Shown in pieces: positions 46,281-55,059 of a DNA stretch of 64,000 nt. The notes under the pieces were generated by a model. It did not search any database and was not told where the DNA came from. It saw nothing but the letters and a program-made list of their open reading frames with translations. Origin of the DNA: an uncultured Schlesneria sp. (lineage in GTDB: Bacteria > Planctomycetota > Planctomycetia > Planctomycetales > Planctomycetaceae); the NCBI GenBank assembly GCA_903871875.1, contig CAIQIR010000176.1, positions 1 to 64,000 of the forward strand. The letters are read 5' to 3'. Position 1 is the stretch's first letter. Every line of letters begins with the position of its first letter. The position numbers were made by a program, and so were the translations under genes.

Positions 46281-47717
46281 ATGTTCGACATTCCGATCCT
46301 TCGCTTCGGTCAAACGTACGAGTCCATGGAAAAGCAGCCGGTGGTCCATTTTGACACCGGCGAAACGATTGCTCAGTTGCATCAGGCAACGGGAGCCATG
46401 GTCAAACTGGACCTGAAAAAATCACAGAAATCGCGAGATGCGCTGCGTTCGATTCCGATCCGGAAGCTGATCGAGATCTGTAAATCGGCAGCTCGGATGT
46501 ATCTCGAAGACGCGTTACCGTGCGGAAATGGCTCGTTGACGCCTGAAGAGTTTTGTCGTGTGCAATCGGCGACGACGGGTCTGCCGGAACACATGTGTGC
46601 GACGAACATGCGGAAGAACGCGTTCGTTCTCGGGCATATGGATGACGTTCTGGATGCTCTCACTCGCGGCTTGCCGTTCGATATCCTTTCCAAAGGGTAT
46701 GGCAAAGAAGCCCGTGGCGTGATGGTGTCATATCAGGCCACGACGCCGGTCTTCGGGATGGTCCTGCCGAACAACTCGCCCGGAGTGCACACGCTGTGGC
46801 TGCCTGCCATCCCGATGCAGATCGGGCTTTGCATCAAGCCTGGTTCACAAGAATTCTGGACTCCCTATCGCATTACCGAAGCGTTCTTCAAAGCCGGTTT
46901 GCCGCGCGAGGCGATCTCGGTCTATCCCGGTGGTCACGACGTTGGTGGCGCCGTGATGACGGATTGTCAGCGTGCGATGATCTTCGGTGGACAGACGACC
47001 GTCGACCAGCACGCGGGAAATCCACGAATTTCCGTGCATGGCCCCGGTTTCTCTAAGATCATTCTCGGCGATGACGTGGTGGATCGCTGGGAAGACTATC
47101 TCGATCTAATGGTTGATAGCGTGTTCGCCAATAGCGGTCGAAGTTGCATCAACGCCAGCGGGGTCTGGGCTTCGCGGCACACTCGTGAGATTGCTGACGC
47201 GCTGGCGCAGCGTCTTGGCCCGATTGCACCACTTCCGCCTTCGGACCCCAAATCGCCGTTGGCTGCATTTACCACTCCCGGGGTGGCGGAAGCGATGAAT
47301 GCTCAGATCGATGAAGGTTGCCAGGCCGATGGCGTGACCGAAGTCACGGCGAAGTATCGTAATGGAGATCGTCTCGAAAAACGCGAACGCTGTGATTATC
47401 TTCGTCCGACGGTCATCCACTGCACGGGGCCCGATGTCCCCCTGGCAAATACGGAATACATGTTCCCGTTTGTTTCTGTGGTCGAATGCCCGCAAAATAA
47501 AATGCTTTCGCAGATCAAACAAACGTTGGTCTGTACGGCATTAACCGACGATTCCAAGTTCAAACAACAGTTGCTCGACGCGACCCAGATCGACCGTTTG
47601 AACATCGGTCCGGTGAGAACAATGCAATTGAACTGGTTGCAGCCGCACGAAGGAAACATCGTCGACTTTTTGTTTCGTGCGAGGGCATTTCAAGATACTC
47701 CGCCTGAGGCTCATTGA
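46281..47717 (+). CDS. aldehyde dehydrogenase / LuxC-like acyl reductase
   Basis: 478 residues, aldehyde dehydrogenase superfamily. The cofactor-binding region includes TTPVFGMVLPNNSPGVHTLW, with the Asn typical near this site (PNNSP). The catalytic cysteine is Cys289 in FANSGRSCINASGVW. Length and cysteine position resemble LuxC acyl-CoA reductase (about 480 residues), which acts with LuxE. Either oxidation of an aldehyde to an acid or reduction of an activated acyl group is possible. The gene follows the LuxE/PaaK-like gene by 126 bases on the same strand. It is followed after 47 bases by the ABC permease gene. Confidence 0.82.
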   Translation: MFDIPILRFGQTYESMEKQPVVHFDTGETIAQLHQATGAMVKLDLKKSQKSRDALRSIPIRKLIEICKSAARMYLEDALPCGNGSLTPEEFCRVQSATTGLPEHMCATNMRKNAFVLGHMDDVLDALTRGLPFDILSKGYGKEARGVMVSYQATTPVFGMVLPNNSPGVHTLWLPAIPMQIGLCIKPGSQEFWTPYRITEAFFKAGLPREAISVYPGGHDVGGAVMTDCQRAMIFGGQTTVDQHAGNPRISVHGPGFSKIILGDDVVDRWEDYLDLMVDSVFANSGRSCINASGVWASRHTREIADALAQRLGPIAPLPPSDPKSPLAAFTTPGVAEAMNAQIDEGCQADGVTEVTAKYRNGDRLEKRERCDYLRPTVIHCTGPDVPLANTEYMFPFVSVVECPQNKMLSQIKQTLVCTALTDDSKFKQQLLDATQIDRLNIGPVRTMQLNWLQPHEGNIVDFLFRARAFQDTPPEAH

Positions 47718-47764
47718 TCGAAGGGCGTCGACCAGTCTCTTCCACTTGAAAGTTCGTTCCTTCC

Positions 47765-48634
47765 ATGAACCTCCTTAACGTTGTTTCGCCCGAAGACACC
47801 TCAGCCGAACCTGAAGTGATAGTGGTTGATACGAAGCAGTCGGCAGGATGGATCGATCTTAGGGAACTTTGGCGGTATCGCGGTCTGGTTTGGGTATTTG
47901 CTTTCCGTGACATCACGGTTCGTTATCGCCAAACGGTCGTGGGCATTGCCTGGACTGTGCTGCAACCGTTGTCGCTGATGCTGGCCCTGAGTCTGTTCAA
48001 AAAGATGATCGTGACGACACCGGAAAAGGGCACAATTCCCGAGCCGGTTAAATTGTTGTGCGGATTGGTACTGTACCAATTGTTCGCCGCAATCATTAAC
48101 GCCTCGACACTGTGCCTGGTGGATAATCGCCAGATGCTGACGAAAGTGTATTTCCCCCGGCTCGTTCTTCCACTGGCAGCCTCTTTGCGGCCGCTCATCG
48201 ATTTTGGAATCGGCTTGGGGGTTTTGATCTTAATGATGTTGTGGTTTCAGATCTGGTCGAGCGTCGCCATGATCTTGGCGCCTCTCGTCGTCGTGACGAC
48301 CGGATTGGTTGCCTTGGGGTTCGGGCTTTGGCTGTCTGCTTTGAACGCCCATTACCGTGACTTTGGCCACGTCGTGCCGTTCGCTCTTCAGCTCGGTTTG
48401 ATCGTCAGTCCAGTCGCTGTTGATTCCAGTCACGTCACCGGCGGCTGGAGGTGGCTCTATTTCATGAACCCTATGGCGACGCTGTTGGATTTGTTCCGCT
48501 GGACGATGCTCGGAATCACTCCGTCGTTAGGCTGGAGCGAAATATTGGTTTCTTTGATTTCCGCGACATTTCTGCTGTTGTCGGGGGCCTGGTACTTCCG
48601 TCGCGTCGATCGCTTCCTGGCGGACAGCATCTGA
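47765..48634 (+). CDS. ABC-2 type polysaccharide export permease
   Basis: 289 residues with about six membrane segments. It has the Wzm/TagG-type start, WIDLRELWRYRGLVWVFAFR, and TVRYRQTVVGIAWTVLQPLS, in which an amphipathic cytoplasmic interface helix precedes the first membrane helix. The family exports O-antigen, teichoic acid or other lipid-linked glycans, using an ATPase partner (Wzt). No ATPase gene follows here; the next gene is on the other strand. Start ATG at 47765, with a weak ribosome-binding site. Its position next to the LuxE/LuxC-like pair may mean shared work on a lipid or glycan of the envelope, but that is speculative. Confidence 0.87.
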   Translation: MNLLNVVSPEDTSAEPEVIVVDTKQSAGWIDLRELWRYRGLVWVFAFRDITVRYRQTVVGIAWTVLQPLSLMLALSLFKKMIVTTPEKGTIPEPVKLLCGLVLYQLFAAIINASTLCLVDNRQMLTKVYFPRLVLPLAASLRPLIDFGIGLGVLILMMLWFQIWSSVAMILAPLVVVTTGLVALGFGLWLSALNAHYRDFGHVVPFALQLGLIVSPVAVDSSHVTGGWRWLYFMNPMATLLDLFRWTMLGITPSLGWSEILVSLISATFLLLSGAWYFRRVDRFLADSI

Positions 48635-48792
48635 GCCCGGGGCCAAATCAATTTCGCATGTTGATTGATTGCCGATCAAAGAATGAACAGCCGCCGATGA
48701 CCCAGGGCGAGCCACCGGCGGCATAAATCGTCTGGGGGGGAGACGATTGGGGGGGGATTCATGATCCTCGGTCGAAACCGAAAATCGATTTA

Positions 48793-49353
48793 TCAGGGCG
48801 AGGCATTGATATTATTGACTTGATCGCTGACCTGATTGATCTTGCTGAGCGCGAGCGCACCGACGGTCACGCCAGCGATAACGCCTGCGGTCAACAGGAT
48901 CAGAGTTGGGTCGACGGAGCCGAATTGTCCGCGAGCACCATTTTCGCCCATGACCAGCAGTGCATGTCCCTTGGCGGAAGGTGGTGCTGTCTTTTCTGAC
49001 CAGGCACGGAAGACGCCTTCCGTGTTACCTGCACTGGGTGAGTAAATGCCGCCCTTCAAATTTTTGAAGGAATAAACACCGTCTTTGTTCGTCATCGTCG
49101 TTCCGATGACTTTGTTGTCCTGCTTCAGAACAACTTTGGTTCCTTCGATCACTTTTCCCGATTTATCACAGACCCGACCCGTCATCGTTCCACCTTCGGT
49201 GAGAATCAGGTCAGGAATGTGATTGATCTGCGGTGTTTTTCCGGCTTCAGGTTTTGGCGGCGGTGCATCCGCCAGGATGCGTGCCTGAGGCACCATCATT
49301 CCGATCGTGGCCAGGCAGGCCGCTGCACCCTTTACAAAGCGAAATCCCATCAT
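48793..49353 (-). CDS. exported protein with carboxypeptidase-regulatory-like domain
   Basis: About 186 residues from the ATG at 49353, with AGGAGG five bases before it (a second ATG follows directly). A signal peptide is likely (AAACLATIGMMVPQARILA). Residues about 55-105 form a CarboxypepD_reg/Cna-B-like beta-sandwich: LTEGGTMTGRVCDKSGKVIE, VVLKQDNKVIG and NKDGVYSFKNLKGGIYS. A hydrophobic stretch near the end (LILLTAGVIAGVTVGALALS) may anchor it in a membrane. Function unknown; such domains are often surface-exposed. The gene stands alone between the permease and aspS, transcribed oppositely. Confidence 0.75.
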   Translation of the reverse strand: MMGFRFVKGAAACLATIGMMVPQARILADAPPPKPEAGKTPQINHIPDLILTEGGTMTGRVCDKSGKVIEGTKVVLKQDNKVIGTTMTNKDGVYSFKNLKGGIYSPSAGNTEGVFRAWSEKTAPPSAKGHALLVMGENGARGQFGSVDPTLILLTAGVIAGVTVGALALSKINQVSDQVNNINASP

Positions 49354-49784
49354 GCGTTCCTCCTTGAATTTCTGTAGCAAAGTTCCATCCACTCTTCCCG
49401 CTCGCGGTGAATACCACGTGGGAAACAGCTACGTTTTTGGGAGATTGCTGTGAAGTGCCGCCAGGCTTGCTGGCAGTAAGGTCGGCGCGGAGTATAGTCG
49501 TGGTCTAAAGTCGGTCAATTGGAAATGGCCGTGCGACGAGGCCGTCCCGTTTTTTTCCGGAAACTTGTTCGTTTTCAGGGTCGAAACCGGCAAAAGTCGC
49601 CAATTGCATTGAAAAACAATGATATTTGGGATTGCGTGCGGGCTGCTTCCCGGCAGATCGGGTCGAACCTATAATCGCTGTTTCGCGTCAGGATGCGGAT
49701 CTCGCAGCGGCGGGCTTCTTTCGCGAAGCGGGTCTGGCACTGACCGACTCGGTAGCCTCGACGACACTTGCAAGGATCGATTTC

Positions 49785-51554
49785 GTGCTTCGGACTCATA
49801 CCTGCGGCGAATTGCGAATAACGAACGTTGGACAAACGGTCACTTTGTGTGGTTGGGTCGACACCTACCGTGACTTTGGTGGGCTGGTCTTCATCGACTT
49901 GCGTGATCGCTATGGAATGACGCAGGTGGTATTTAGTCCGTCGCATGCCGAAATGCACGCAGTGGCTCGCACTCTGCGAAATGAAGATGTCATTCAGGTC
50001 ACTGGCGAGGTGGTGGCTCGTCCTGCCGATATGCAGAATCTCAAATTGGCCACAGGTGAAATTGACGTCAAGGGACGACGTCTGGAAGTGCTCAACAAAA
50101 GCAAAACCCCACCCTTTTTCCCTACGCAGGCGGAATTGCCCAACGAAGAATTGCGTTTGAAGTACCGGTTTGTCGACTTGAGACGTCCTGCCGTGCAGCA
50201 AGCTTTGATGCTGCGTCACCGGCTGTCGAAGGCAACTCGCGATTATTTCGACGAACGGCAATTCCTCGAAATCGAAACCCCGATGCTCGGACGCAGCACG
50301 CCGGAAGGGGCTCGCGACTATCTCGTGCCCAGCCGTGTTCACGAAGGCTGTTTTTATGCCTTACCGCAGTCGCCGCAGATCTACAAACAGATTTTGATGG
50401 TAGCGGGGTATGATCGCTATTTCCAACTCGCGAAATGCTTTCGGGATGAGGATTTGCGTGCCGACCGACAACCCGAATTCACCCAAATCGACGTCGAGAT
50501 GGCGTTTGTCCAGCAAGAGGACATTCTGGCCACGATTGATGGATTAATGGCCAGGCTGGTCAAAGACCTGCGGGGAGCAGAGCTGAAACTTCCTTTGCCA
50601 AGATTGACGCATCGCGAGGTTATGGAACGATTTGGAAGTGACAAACCCGATTTGCGATTTGGGTTGGAACTAACCGATCTTGGTGAGATTGCCGCCGCTT
50701 GTGATTTTGGTGTGTTCAAGTCGACCATCGAAAACGGCGGACGCGTTCGCGGAATTCGTATTCCTCAGGCTGCCGAAAAATACAGCCGTAAGCAAATTGA
50801 TGAATTGACGGAATTTGTGAAACAATATGGCGCGAAAGGACTCGCATTCTTCCGCGTGAAAGACAACGAACTCGATTCGCCAATTGCGAAATTCTTCAGC
50901 CCTGAACATCAGCAGGCGATTATCGCGAAACTGGGGGCTCAACCAGGCGACTTGCTTTTCTGTGTTGCTGACACGTTCAAGGTGTCTTGCGCGGCCTTGT
51001 CGGCTTTGCGACTTCGGTTGGCTCGCGAACTGAACCTCTATGATCCACAGGAATTAAAAGTCGCCTGGGTTCTTGATTTTCCCATGTTTCAATGGAATGA
51101 CGAAGAGAAGCGATGGGATGCAGAGCATCATCCATTTTGCCAACCGGTGGATGAAGATATTCCGTTGCTTGAAACCGATCCGGGTCGCGTGCGAGCTCAA
51201 TCTTACGATCTCGTCTGCAATGGATATGAAGCGGCGAGCGGTAGTGTTCGAATCCACGATCCTGCTGTGCAACAGAAGATCTTTAATCTGCTAGGCATTA
51301 CCAACGACGAGGCCGAAGCAAGGTTTGGGTTTCTTTTGGAAGCCCTTCGATATGGGGCGCCGCCGCACGCGGGTGTCGCTCTGGGGCTTGATCGATGGGT
51401 CATGCTGTTTCTTGCCTCGGACAACATTCGCGACGTTATTGCATTTCCGAAAACGCAGAAAGCCAGTGACATGTTGACCGGAGCTCCGGCGACGGTCGAT
51501 TTGCGGCAACTGCGTGACTTGCATATCAAAGTCGACGTTCCCCCCGCAAAATGA
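49785..51554 (+). CDS. aspS: aspartyl-tRNA synthetase
   Basis: About 589 residues, class II. It begins [19 protein letters not shown], the usual N-terminal anticodon-binding OB fold. Motif 2 is [19 protein letters not shown] and motif 3 is [13 protein letters not shown]; the bacterial GAD insertion lies between them. I assign the start to GTG 49785, with AAGGA eight bases upstream, because it fits the family's start and length (E. coli, 590). An ATG at 49626 in the same frame would add 53 residues with no family counterpart. GatC in the window suggests the organism may also make Asn-tRNA(Asn) by transamidation, which would need a non-discriminating AspRS; I cannot tell. Confidence 0.96.
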   Translation: MLRTHTCGELRITNVGQTVTLCGWVDTYRDFGGLVFIDLRDRYGMTQVVFSPSHAEMHAVARTLRNEDVIQVTGEVVARPADMQNLKLATGEIDVKGRRLEVLNKSKTPPFFPTQAELPNEELRLKYRFVDLRRPAVQQALMLRHRLSKATRDYFDERQFLEIETPMLGRSTPEGARDYLVPSRVHEGCFYALPQSPQIYKQILMVAGYDRYFQLAKCFRDEDLRADRQPEFTQIDVEMAFVQQEDILATIDGLMARLVKDLRGAELKLPLPRLTHREVMERFGSDKPDLRFGLELTDLGEIAAACDFGVFKSTIENGGRVRGIRIPQAAEKYSRKQIDELTEFVKQYGAKGLAFFRVKDNELDSPIAKFFSPEHQQAIIAKLGAQPGDLLFCVADTFKVSCAALSALRLRLARELNLYDPQELKVAWVLDFPMFQWNDEEKRWDAEHHPFCQPVDEDIPLLETDPGRVRAQSYDLVCNGYEAASGSVRIHDPAVQQKIFNLLGITNDEAEARFGFLLEALRYGAPPHAGVALGLDRWVMLFLASDNIRDVIAFPKTQKASDMLTGAPATVDLRQLRDLHIKVDVPPAK

Positions 51555-51954
51555 GCGAACCCGGGTGGGGGTGGGTGATCCAACTGTTCGGTTCAAACCG
51601 ACAGTACCGATTGTACCGGTCGTGACATCCGGTTCTGGTTCCGTACTCACCGAAATGACGTCAATTGCCTCATTGAAGGTGCTGGTTGGGAACTACACCT
51701 CAAGGGTAATCGGACGGCCTCATTCCCGCGTTCGGCGTCGCAAGAATCCTCATATTCCGCCAGGCTCAATTTTCCTCATGAACGATGCGGGGTCGTGACT
51801 CGTCGTATTTGAGACACGGACGTTGCGACCGTTACAGTAGGCATCGCTAGAACGCGCAAAGTTCACGGACTATTCGCTACCAGTCGCGGAGTCAGCGAAC
51901 AATTCTCGCAACCTGAAAATTTCGCAGTGTCGAGTTCTTCCCAAGTAAGGCAAG
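51555..51954. other. intergenic region with a hairpin, no gene
   Basis: About 400 bases after aspS. A hairpin at 51583-51605 (ACTGT-T-CGGT with ACCG-ACAGT, one bulged T) has no T-run after it. No frame with a credible start is found before 51955. Confidence 0.4.
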
Positions 51955-52134
51955 ATGACGATTAGGATTGCTGTCGAAAATAGTCAAATGGCAATTATCG
52001 AATACGGAATCGTCTGCAAGCCCGAATCGGTGGCCCGTTTTCGTCAAATCACCATTCAGGACATTCTGACAGAAATTGCGAAGCGTCAGGAACCCGGAGA
52101 GACCACAACTTGGAGAATCGTTCGCGGTGTATGA
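51955..52134 (+). CDS. small protein upstream of csrA
   Basis: A 59-residue open frame. ATG at 51955 has AAGG four bases upstream. The product begins MTIRIAVENSQMAIIEYGIV and ends with TTTWRIVRGV. Composition is protein-like, with alternating hydrophobic residues and a plausible helix (ITIQDILTEIAKRQE). It ends 35 bases before csrA on the same strand, so it could share the csrA transcript. I recognise no family; it is not FliW (about 150 residues), the usual CsrA antagonist. Confidence 0.5.
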   Translation: MTIRIAVENSQMAIIEYGIVCKPESVARFRQITIQDILTEIAKRQEPGETTTWRIVRGV

Positions 52135-52169
52135 ACGACCCCGCGAACGCACGCTAAGGAGACACGCAA

Positions 52170-52364
52170 ATGCTCGTTCTTTCACGACAACGCGATGAGA
52201 GTATTTTCATCGGCGACAATATCAAGATCACCGTCGTTGATATCCGCGGCGATAAAGTCCGGCTGGGTATTGAAGCGCCCACCGAGATTCCCGTCCATCG
52301 ACAGGAAGTCTACGAAGCGATTCAGCGCGAGAACCAGAGAAAGACCGAAGAAGCGACAAAATAG
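52170..52364 (+). CDS. csrA: carbon storage regulator
   Basis: 64 residues, RNA-binding translational regulator that blocks or stabilises mRNAs at GGA sites. The sequence [20 protein letters not shown] is typical, and Leu4 and Arg44 (in [10 protein letters not shown]), the RNA-contact residues, are present. ATG at 52170 has AAGGAG upstream. No flagellar genes and no fliW occur nearby, in contrast to many bacteria. A strong terminator follows at 52563-52596. Confidence 0.97.
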   Translation: MLVLSRQRDESIFIGDNIKITVVDIRGDKVRLGIEAPTEIPVHRQEVYEAIQRENQRKTEEATK

Positions 52365-52562
52365 TCGAGCGGCGACTTGTGGGTTCTCTCCGCTGCCAGA
52401 CCTGACATTGCCAATTCCTTCGCTTCGATCGAATCGTTCACGGCAATCCGTTCGCGACATTTCTCCAGACACAACCGTGACTCATGGGAAAGCGAACTGA
52501 TTCATCGGTTGAAATTCCGTGGGCGACGCGTTTCTGACACGAACATGACATTGAAAACGAAA

Positions 52563-52596
52563 AAGCCGGACACACAAGGTCCGGCTTTCTTTTTTA
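52563..52596 (+). terminator. intrinsic terminator after csrA
   Basis: A ten-base-pair stem, AAAGCCGGAC (52563-52572) with GTCCGGCTTT (52580-52589), has a seven-base loop and is followed by CTTTTTT. It lies about 200 bases after csrA, the only plus-strand gene it can serve. Confidence 0.9.
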
Positions 52597-52668
52597 AACG
52601 TCAACCGTTGTTTCGGCCTGTTTGGTGATCACGCAGACAACGACTCACAGGGGCAATCGCAACCAATG

Positions 52669-52705
52669 AAAAAGGGAGCTGCCTGTGTTCAGATCGGCAA
52701 CTCCC
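52669..52705 (-). terminator. intrinsic terminator of the lipoprotein gene
   Basis: Read on the minus strand, GGGAGTTGCC (52705-52696) pairs with GGCAGCTCCC (52683-52674) around a 12-base loop, followed by TTTTT (52673-52669). There is one G-T type mismatch pair in the stem. It starts 15 bases after the stop of the minus-strand lipoprotein gene at 52721, as expected for a terminator. Confidence 0.85.
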
Positions 52706-52720
52706 CAGAGTTATAGGCAA

Positions 52721-53017
52721 TCAATCTTTTGGTGTTTCGTCCGTCTTAGGAGCTTCGTCCGCTTTCGGAGCGGCGTCGGTCTTGGGGGCTTCATCTGCTT
52801 TCGGAGCAGGCTCGGCGGGCTTCTCATCGGCCTTAGGCGTTTCTGCGGCACCCTTGGATGGTGCAGCTGGAACTTCAGCGCCTCCACCGGTGGTTGAACC
52901 AGGTGCGGCCGGTTTTGCGGCTGGCTTCGTGGCATTTTTGGGGGGCTCACAACCCACCATTGCTGCGGAAATCCCGAAAGCCATCAACAGCGAACAAATC
53001 ATCGAAGTCTTGTACAT
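52721..53017 (-). CDS. small Pro/Ala/Lys-rich lipoprotein
   Basis: About 98 residues from the ATG at 53017. A signal peptide with lipobox (MAFGISAAMVGC) puts a lipid on the Cys before EPPKNATKP. The rest is low-complexity, with repeats of EAPKTD, APKADE and ETPK, like a flexible spacer rather than a folded domain. It probably sits in the envelope as a short linker or charged tether. The upstream ribosome-binding site is weak. A strong terminator follows. Confidence 0.75.
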   Translation of the reverse strand: MYKTSMICSLLMAFGISAAMVGCEPPKNATKPAAKPAAPGSTTGGGAEVPAAPSKGAAETPKADEKPAEPAPKADEAPKTDAAPKADEAPKTDETPKD

Positions 53018-53306
53018 TGAACTTTTTTCCAACCCTGAATTCCAACGTCTGCTCACGATTCATTCGAAGCAGGTGGACGGTAACGTCTCGTGACGTCGAA
53101 AGATCACCGCTGACCATAGCGGCTGTTCGGCCCCCAGTGGCCGAGATCGTGCCTGTTATTACACAGTTGACTGGCTTGCATTGCAACCGTTGCGCCGTTG
53201 TTTCCGTCTATTTTCCAGAACCAATTGCTTTGCAGAATCCAGACTTGCCGAGCGTAGTGAATACGTAGAATATCCTCGAATTGACAACTTGAAGCTGGAG
53301 TCGCCG

Positions 53307-54260
53307 ATGCCCTTGTTTGGTTCTCATCTTTCTGTGGCGGGAGGTCTATACAAAGCCGTAGACGCTGCGGCGCAATTGGGGATGAGCACCGTCCAGATTT
53401 TCACCCACAGTCCGTCCCAGTGGGCAGTCAAATCTGCATCTCCCGAGGAGGCACCACGTTCCTCATCCCAAGCAAGTTCCAATTCGTGCAATCATCAATG
53501 GCACGCAAAACTGTTAGCCGACGATGACATCCGGCGATTTCGTGAGGCCATTCTTCGCACGGGAATCCAGATCCCCTGCGCCCACGATAGTTATTTGATC
53601 AATTTGGCGAGTCCCGATGATGCGTTGTGGCAGAAGTCGATTGAAGCGATTGTGGCCGAATTACAGCGAGCCGAATCGCTGGGGCTCGAGGGCGTCGTCA
53701 TGCATCCTGGCAGCTTCGTCACATCGTCCATAGACGAGGGGCAGCGACGAATCGTTGCCGGCCTCAATGAGGCCCACCGCCGAACCAAGGGGCTGCGGTG
53801 CCAGTACTGGCTTGAAACGACGGCCGGGCAAGGATCCAACCTGGGGCACCGATTCGAACAAATTGCCTTCGTCTTGAACGAAGTTAGCGAACCAGAGCGT
53901 TTGGGGGTTTGCGTCGATTCTTGCCATATTTTCGCAGCCGGTTATCCACTGCAAACGAAATTCGAATATGACGCCACGATGAATGAGTTCGACGAGACGA
54001 TCGGAGTAAACCGCATTCGCGCATGGCATCTTAACGACAGCAAAAAGCCGCTGGGCAGTCGTGTCGACCGCCACGAGCACATCGGCGAAGGATGTCTGGG
54101 TGTCGAGCCGTTCCGGCACATTGTCAATGACGCTCGATTTGCAGAGACCCCGATGTATCTGGAAACCGAGAAGGGCGAGCGTGACGGCCAGAATCTCGAC
54201 GCCATGAATCTCGCCACATTACGCAGTCTGATTGCTAAGCCATCCAAGTCCAGGAAATGA
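53307..54260 (+). CDS. nfo: endonuclease IV
   Basis: About 317 residues. Class II AP endonuclease that cuts abasic sites; a TIM barrel with three zinc ions. It opens MPLFGSHLSVAGGLYKAVDA, and later has VVMHPGSF, WLETTAGQGSNLG, CVDSCHIFAAGY, HLNDSKKPLGSRVDRHEHIG and YLETEKG, which carry the metal ligands. A Ser-rich stretch at residues about 40-70 (EEAPRSSSQASSNS) is an insertion relative to the usual 280-residue enzyme. ATG at 53307 has GGAG six bases upstream; a frame start at 53181 adds unrelated residues. It may help repair oxidative DNA damage. Stands alone. Confidence 0.95.
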   Translation: MPLFGSHLSVAGGLYKAVDAAAQLGMSTVQIFTHSPSQWAVKSASPEEAPRSSSQASSNSCNHQWHAKLLADDDIRRFREAILRTGIQIPCAHDSYLINLASPDDALWQKSIEAIVAELQRAESLGLEGVVMHPGSFVTSSIDEGQRRIVAGLNEAHRRTKGLRCQYWLETTAGQGSNLGHRFEQIAFVLNEVSEPERLGVCVDSCHIFAAGYPLQTKFEYDATMNEFDETIGVNRIRAWHLNDSKKPLGSRVDRHEHIGEGCLGVEPFRHIVNDARFAETPMYLETEKGERDGQNLDAMNLATLRSLIAKPSKSRK

Positions 54261-54323
54261 CATACCGGTGATTTCTTGGCCCTCTGGGACTCCAGCAACT
54301 TCGCGTTTGACGCAGCTGGCTTT

Positions 54324-54605
54324 CTAATCAACTTGTTTTGGTTTCGTTGGAAGTCCCCGCACGGCGTCTGATTTCGGGTTGATTGACCGATTCAACTTTT
54401 CATCGTTGACGATGTCGAATCCGTATCCATTAAGCGACTTCATCGTAGGTCTGTAGCCGCAGGGAACAGTCCGTTTGGGATCGGGGTTATACGGATTGAA
54501 TGCCGAGTTTTTGAACCGAAGGTCTGAGATCGTGGGCACGCGGTCTGCCGCACGGGCATTGAATGTCATGCTCAAGAACGCGAAGCCGAGAAACCGACGT
54601 AGCAT
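54324..54605 (-). CDS. small exported protein, unknown function
   Basis: 93 residues. A signal peptide (MLRRFLGFAFLSMTFNARA) is followed by a short mature part rich in Asn, Pro and Lys (FKNSAFNPYNPDPKRTVPCG), with one cysteine. ATG at 54605 has AAGG eight bases upstream. No family recognised. It lies 85 bases after the ArsD gene on the same strand, but nothing in its sequence links it to metal binding. Confidence 0.6.
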   Translation of the reverse strand: MLRRFLGFAFLSMTFNARAADRVPTISDLRFKNSAFNPYNPDPKRTVPCGYRPTMKSLNGYGFDIVNDEKLNRSINPKSDAVRGLPTKPKQVD

Positions 54606-54690
54606 ATCGGTCGCCTTTTGAAACGGGCTGCCATTGTCCGTTTTCGCGACAGGTAATCGTCGCCCACTGCTAGGTGTTCTGCTCCAATGG

Positions 54691-55059
54691 TTAGCAGCAA
54701 TCCGGTTGACTGCAGCTTCCCCCTTCAGGAACTAGAGACAACATGGGCAATGCGGTCGTTACGCCCGTCCATTTGATCAACATTTCTCGCGAGGGATAAT
54801 CGGATTCTTCGACAAGCGTGCCATCGACAAATGTCAGCGGCAGGCAGTCGACACCTTTGGCATTTAACAATCGGTGGACTTCAGCGTTCTGTACGAACGC
54901 TTCCGGTTGTTGAGCCAAATTGAACCGCTCGACGGAAAGTCCCTGTGCTCGCAGCCAGTCGAGATCGGCCGCAAATCGGGGCAGAACTGGATCCACCTGA
55001 GGTCCGCAAACACCGGTCGAACAGCACATCGGTTTGTCGAAAACCTGGATCAATTTCAC
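54691..55059 (-). CDS. arsD: ArsD-like arsenic metallochaperone / repressor
   Basis: 122 residues. ArsD binds As(III) or Sb(III) and hands it to the ArsA ATPase; it also weakly represses ars operons. The family core IQVFDKPMCCSTGVCGPQVD contains the metal-binding Cys12, Cys13 and Cys18. A C-terminal cysteine cluster includes Cys116 and the pair Cys121-Cys122. GTG at 55059 has AAGGA seven bases upstream. No arsA, arsB, arsC or arsR is seen in the window, so this arsD is solitary. It may act as a stand-alone binder. Confidence 0.9.
   Translation of the reverse strand: MKLIQVFDKPMCCSTGVCGPQVDPVLPRFAADLDWLRAQGLSVERFNLAQQPEAFVQNAEVHRLLNAKGVDCLPLTFVDGTLVEESDYPSREMLIKWTGVTTALPMLSLVPEGGSCSQPDCC

Noticed and set aside
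51590-51620. GGTTCAAACC as a tRNA T-arm
   Set aside because: No acceptor, D or anticodon arms can be folded around it, so it is only a small hairpin.
51514-51798. Frame overlapping the end of aspS
   Set aside because: It overlaps a certain gene and its composition is Arg/Ser/Thr/Val-rich without a family.
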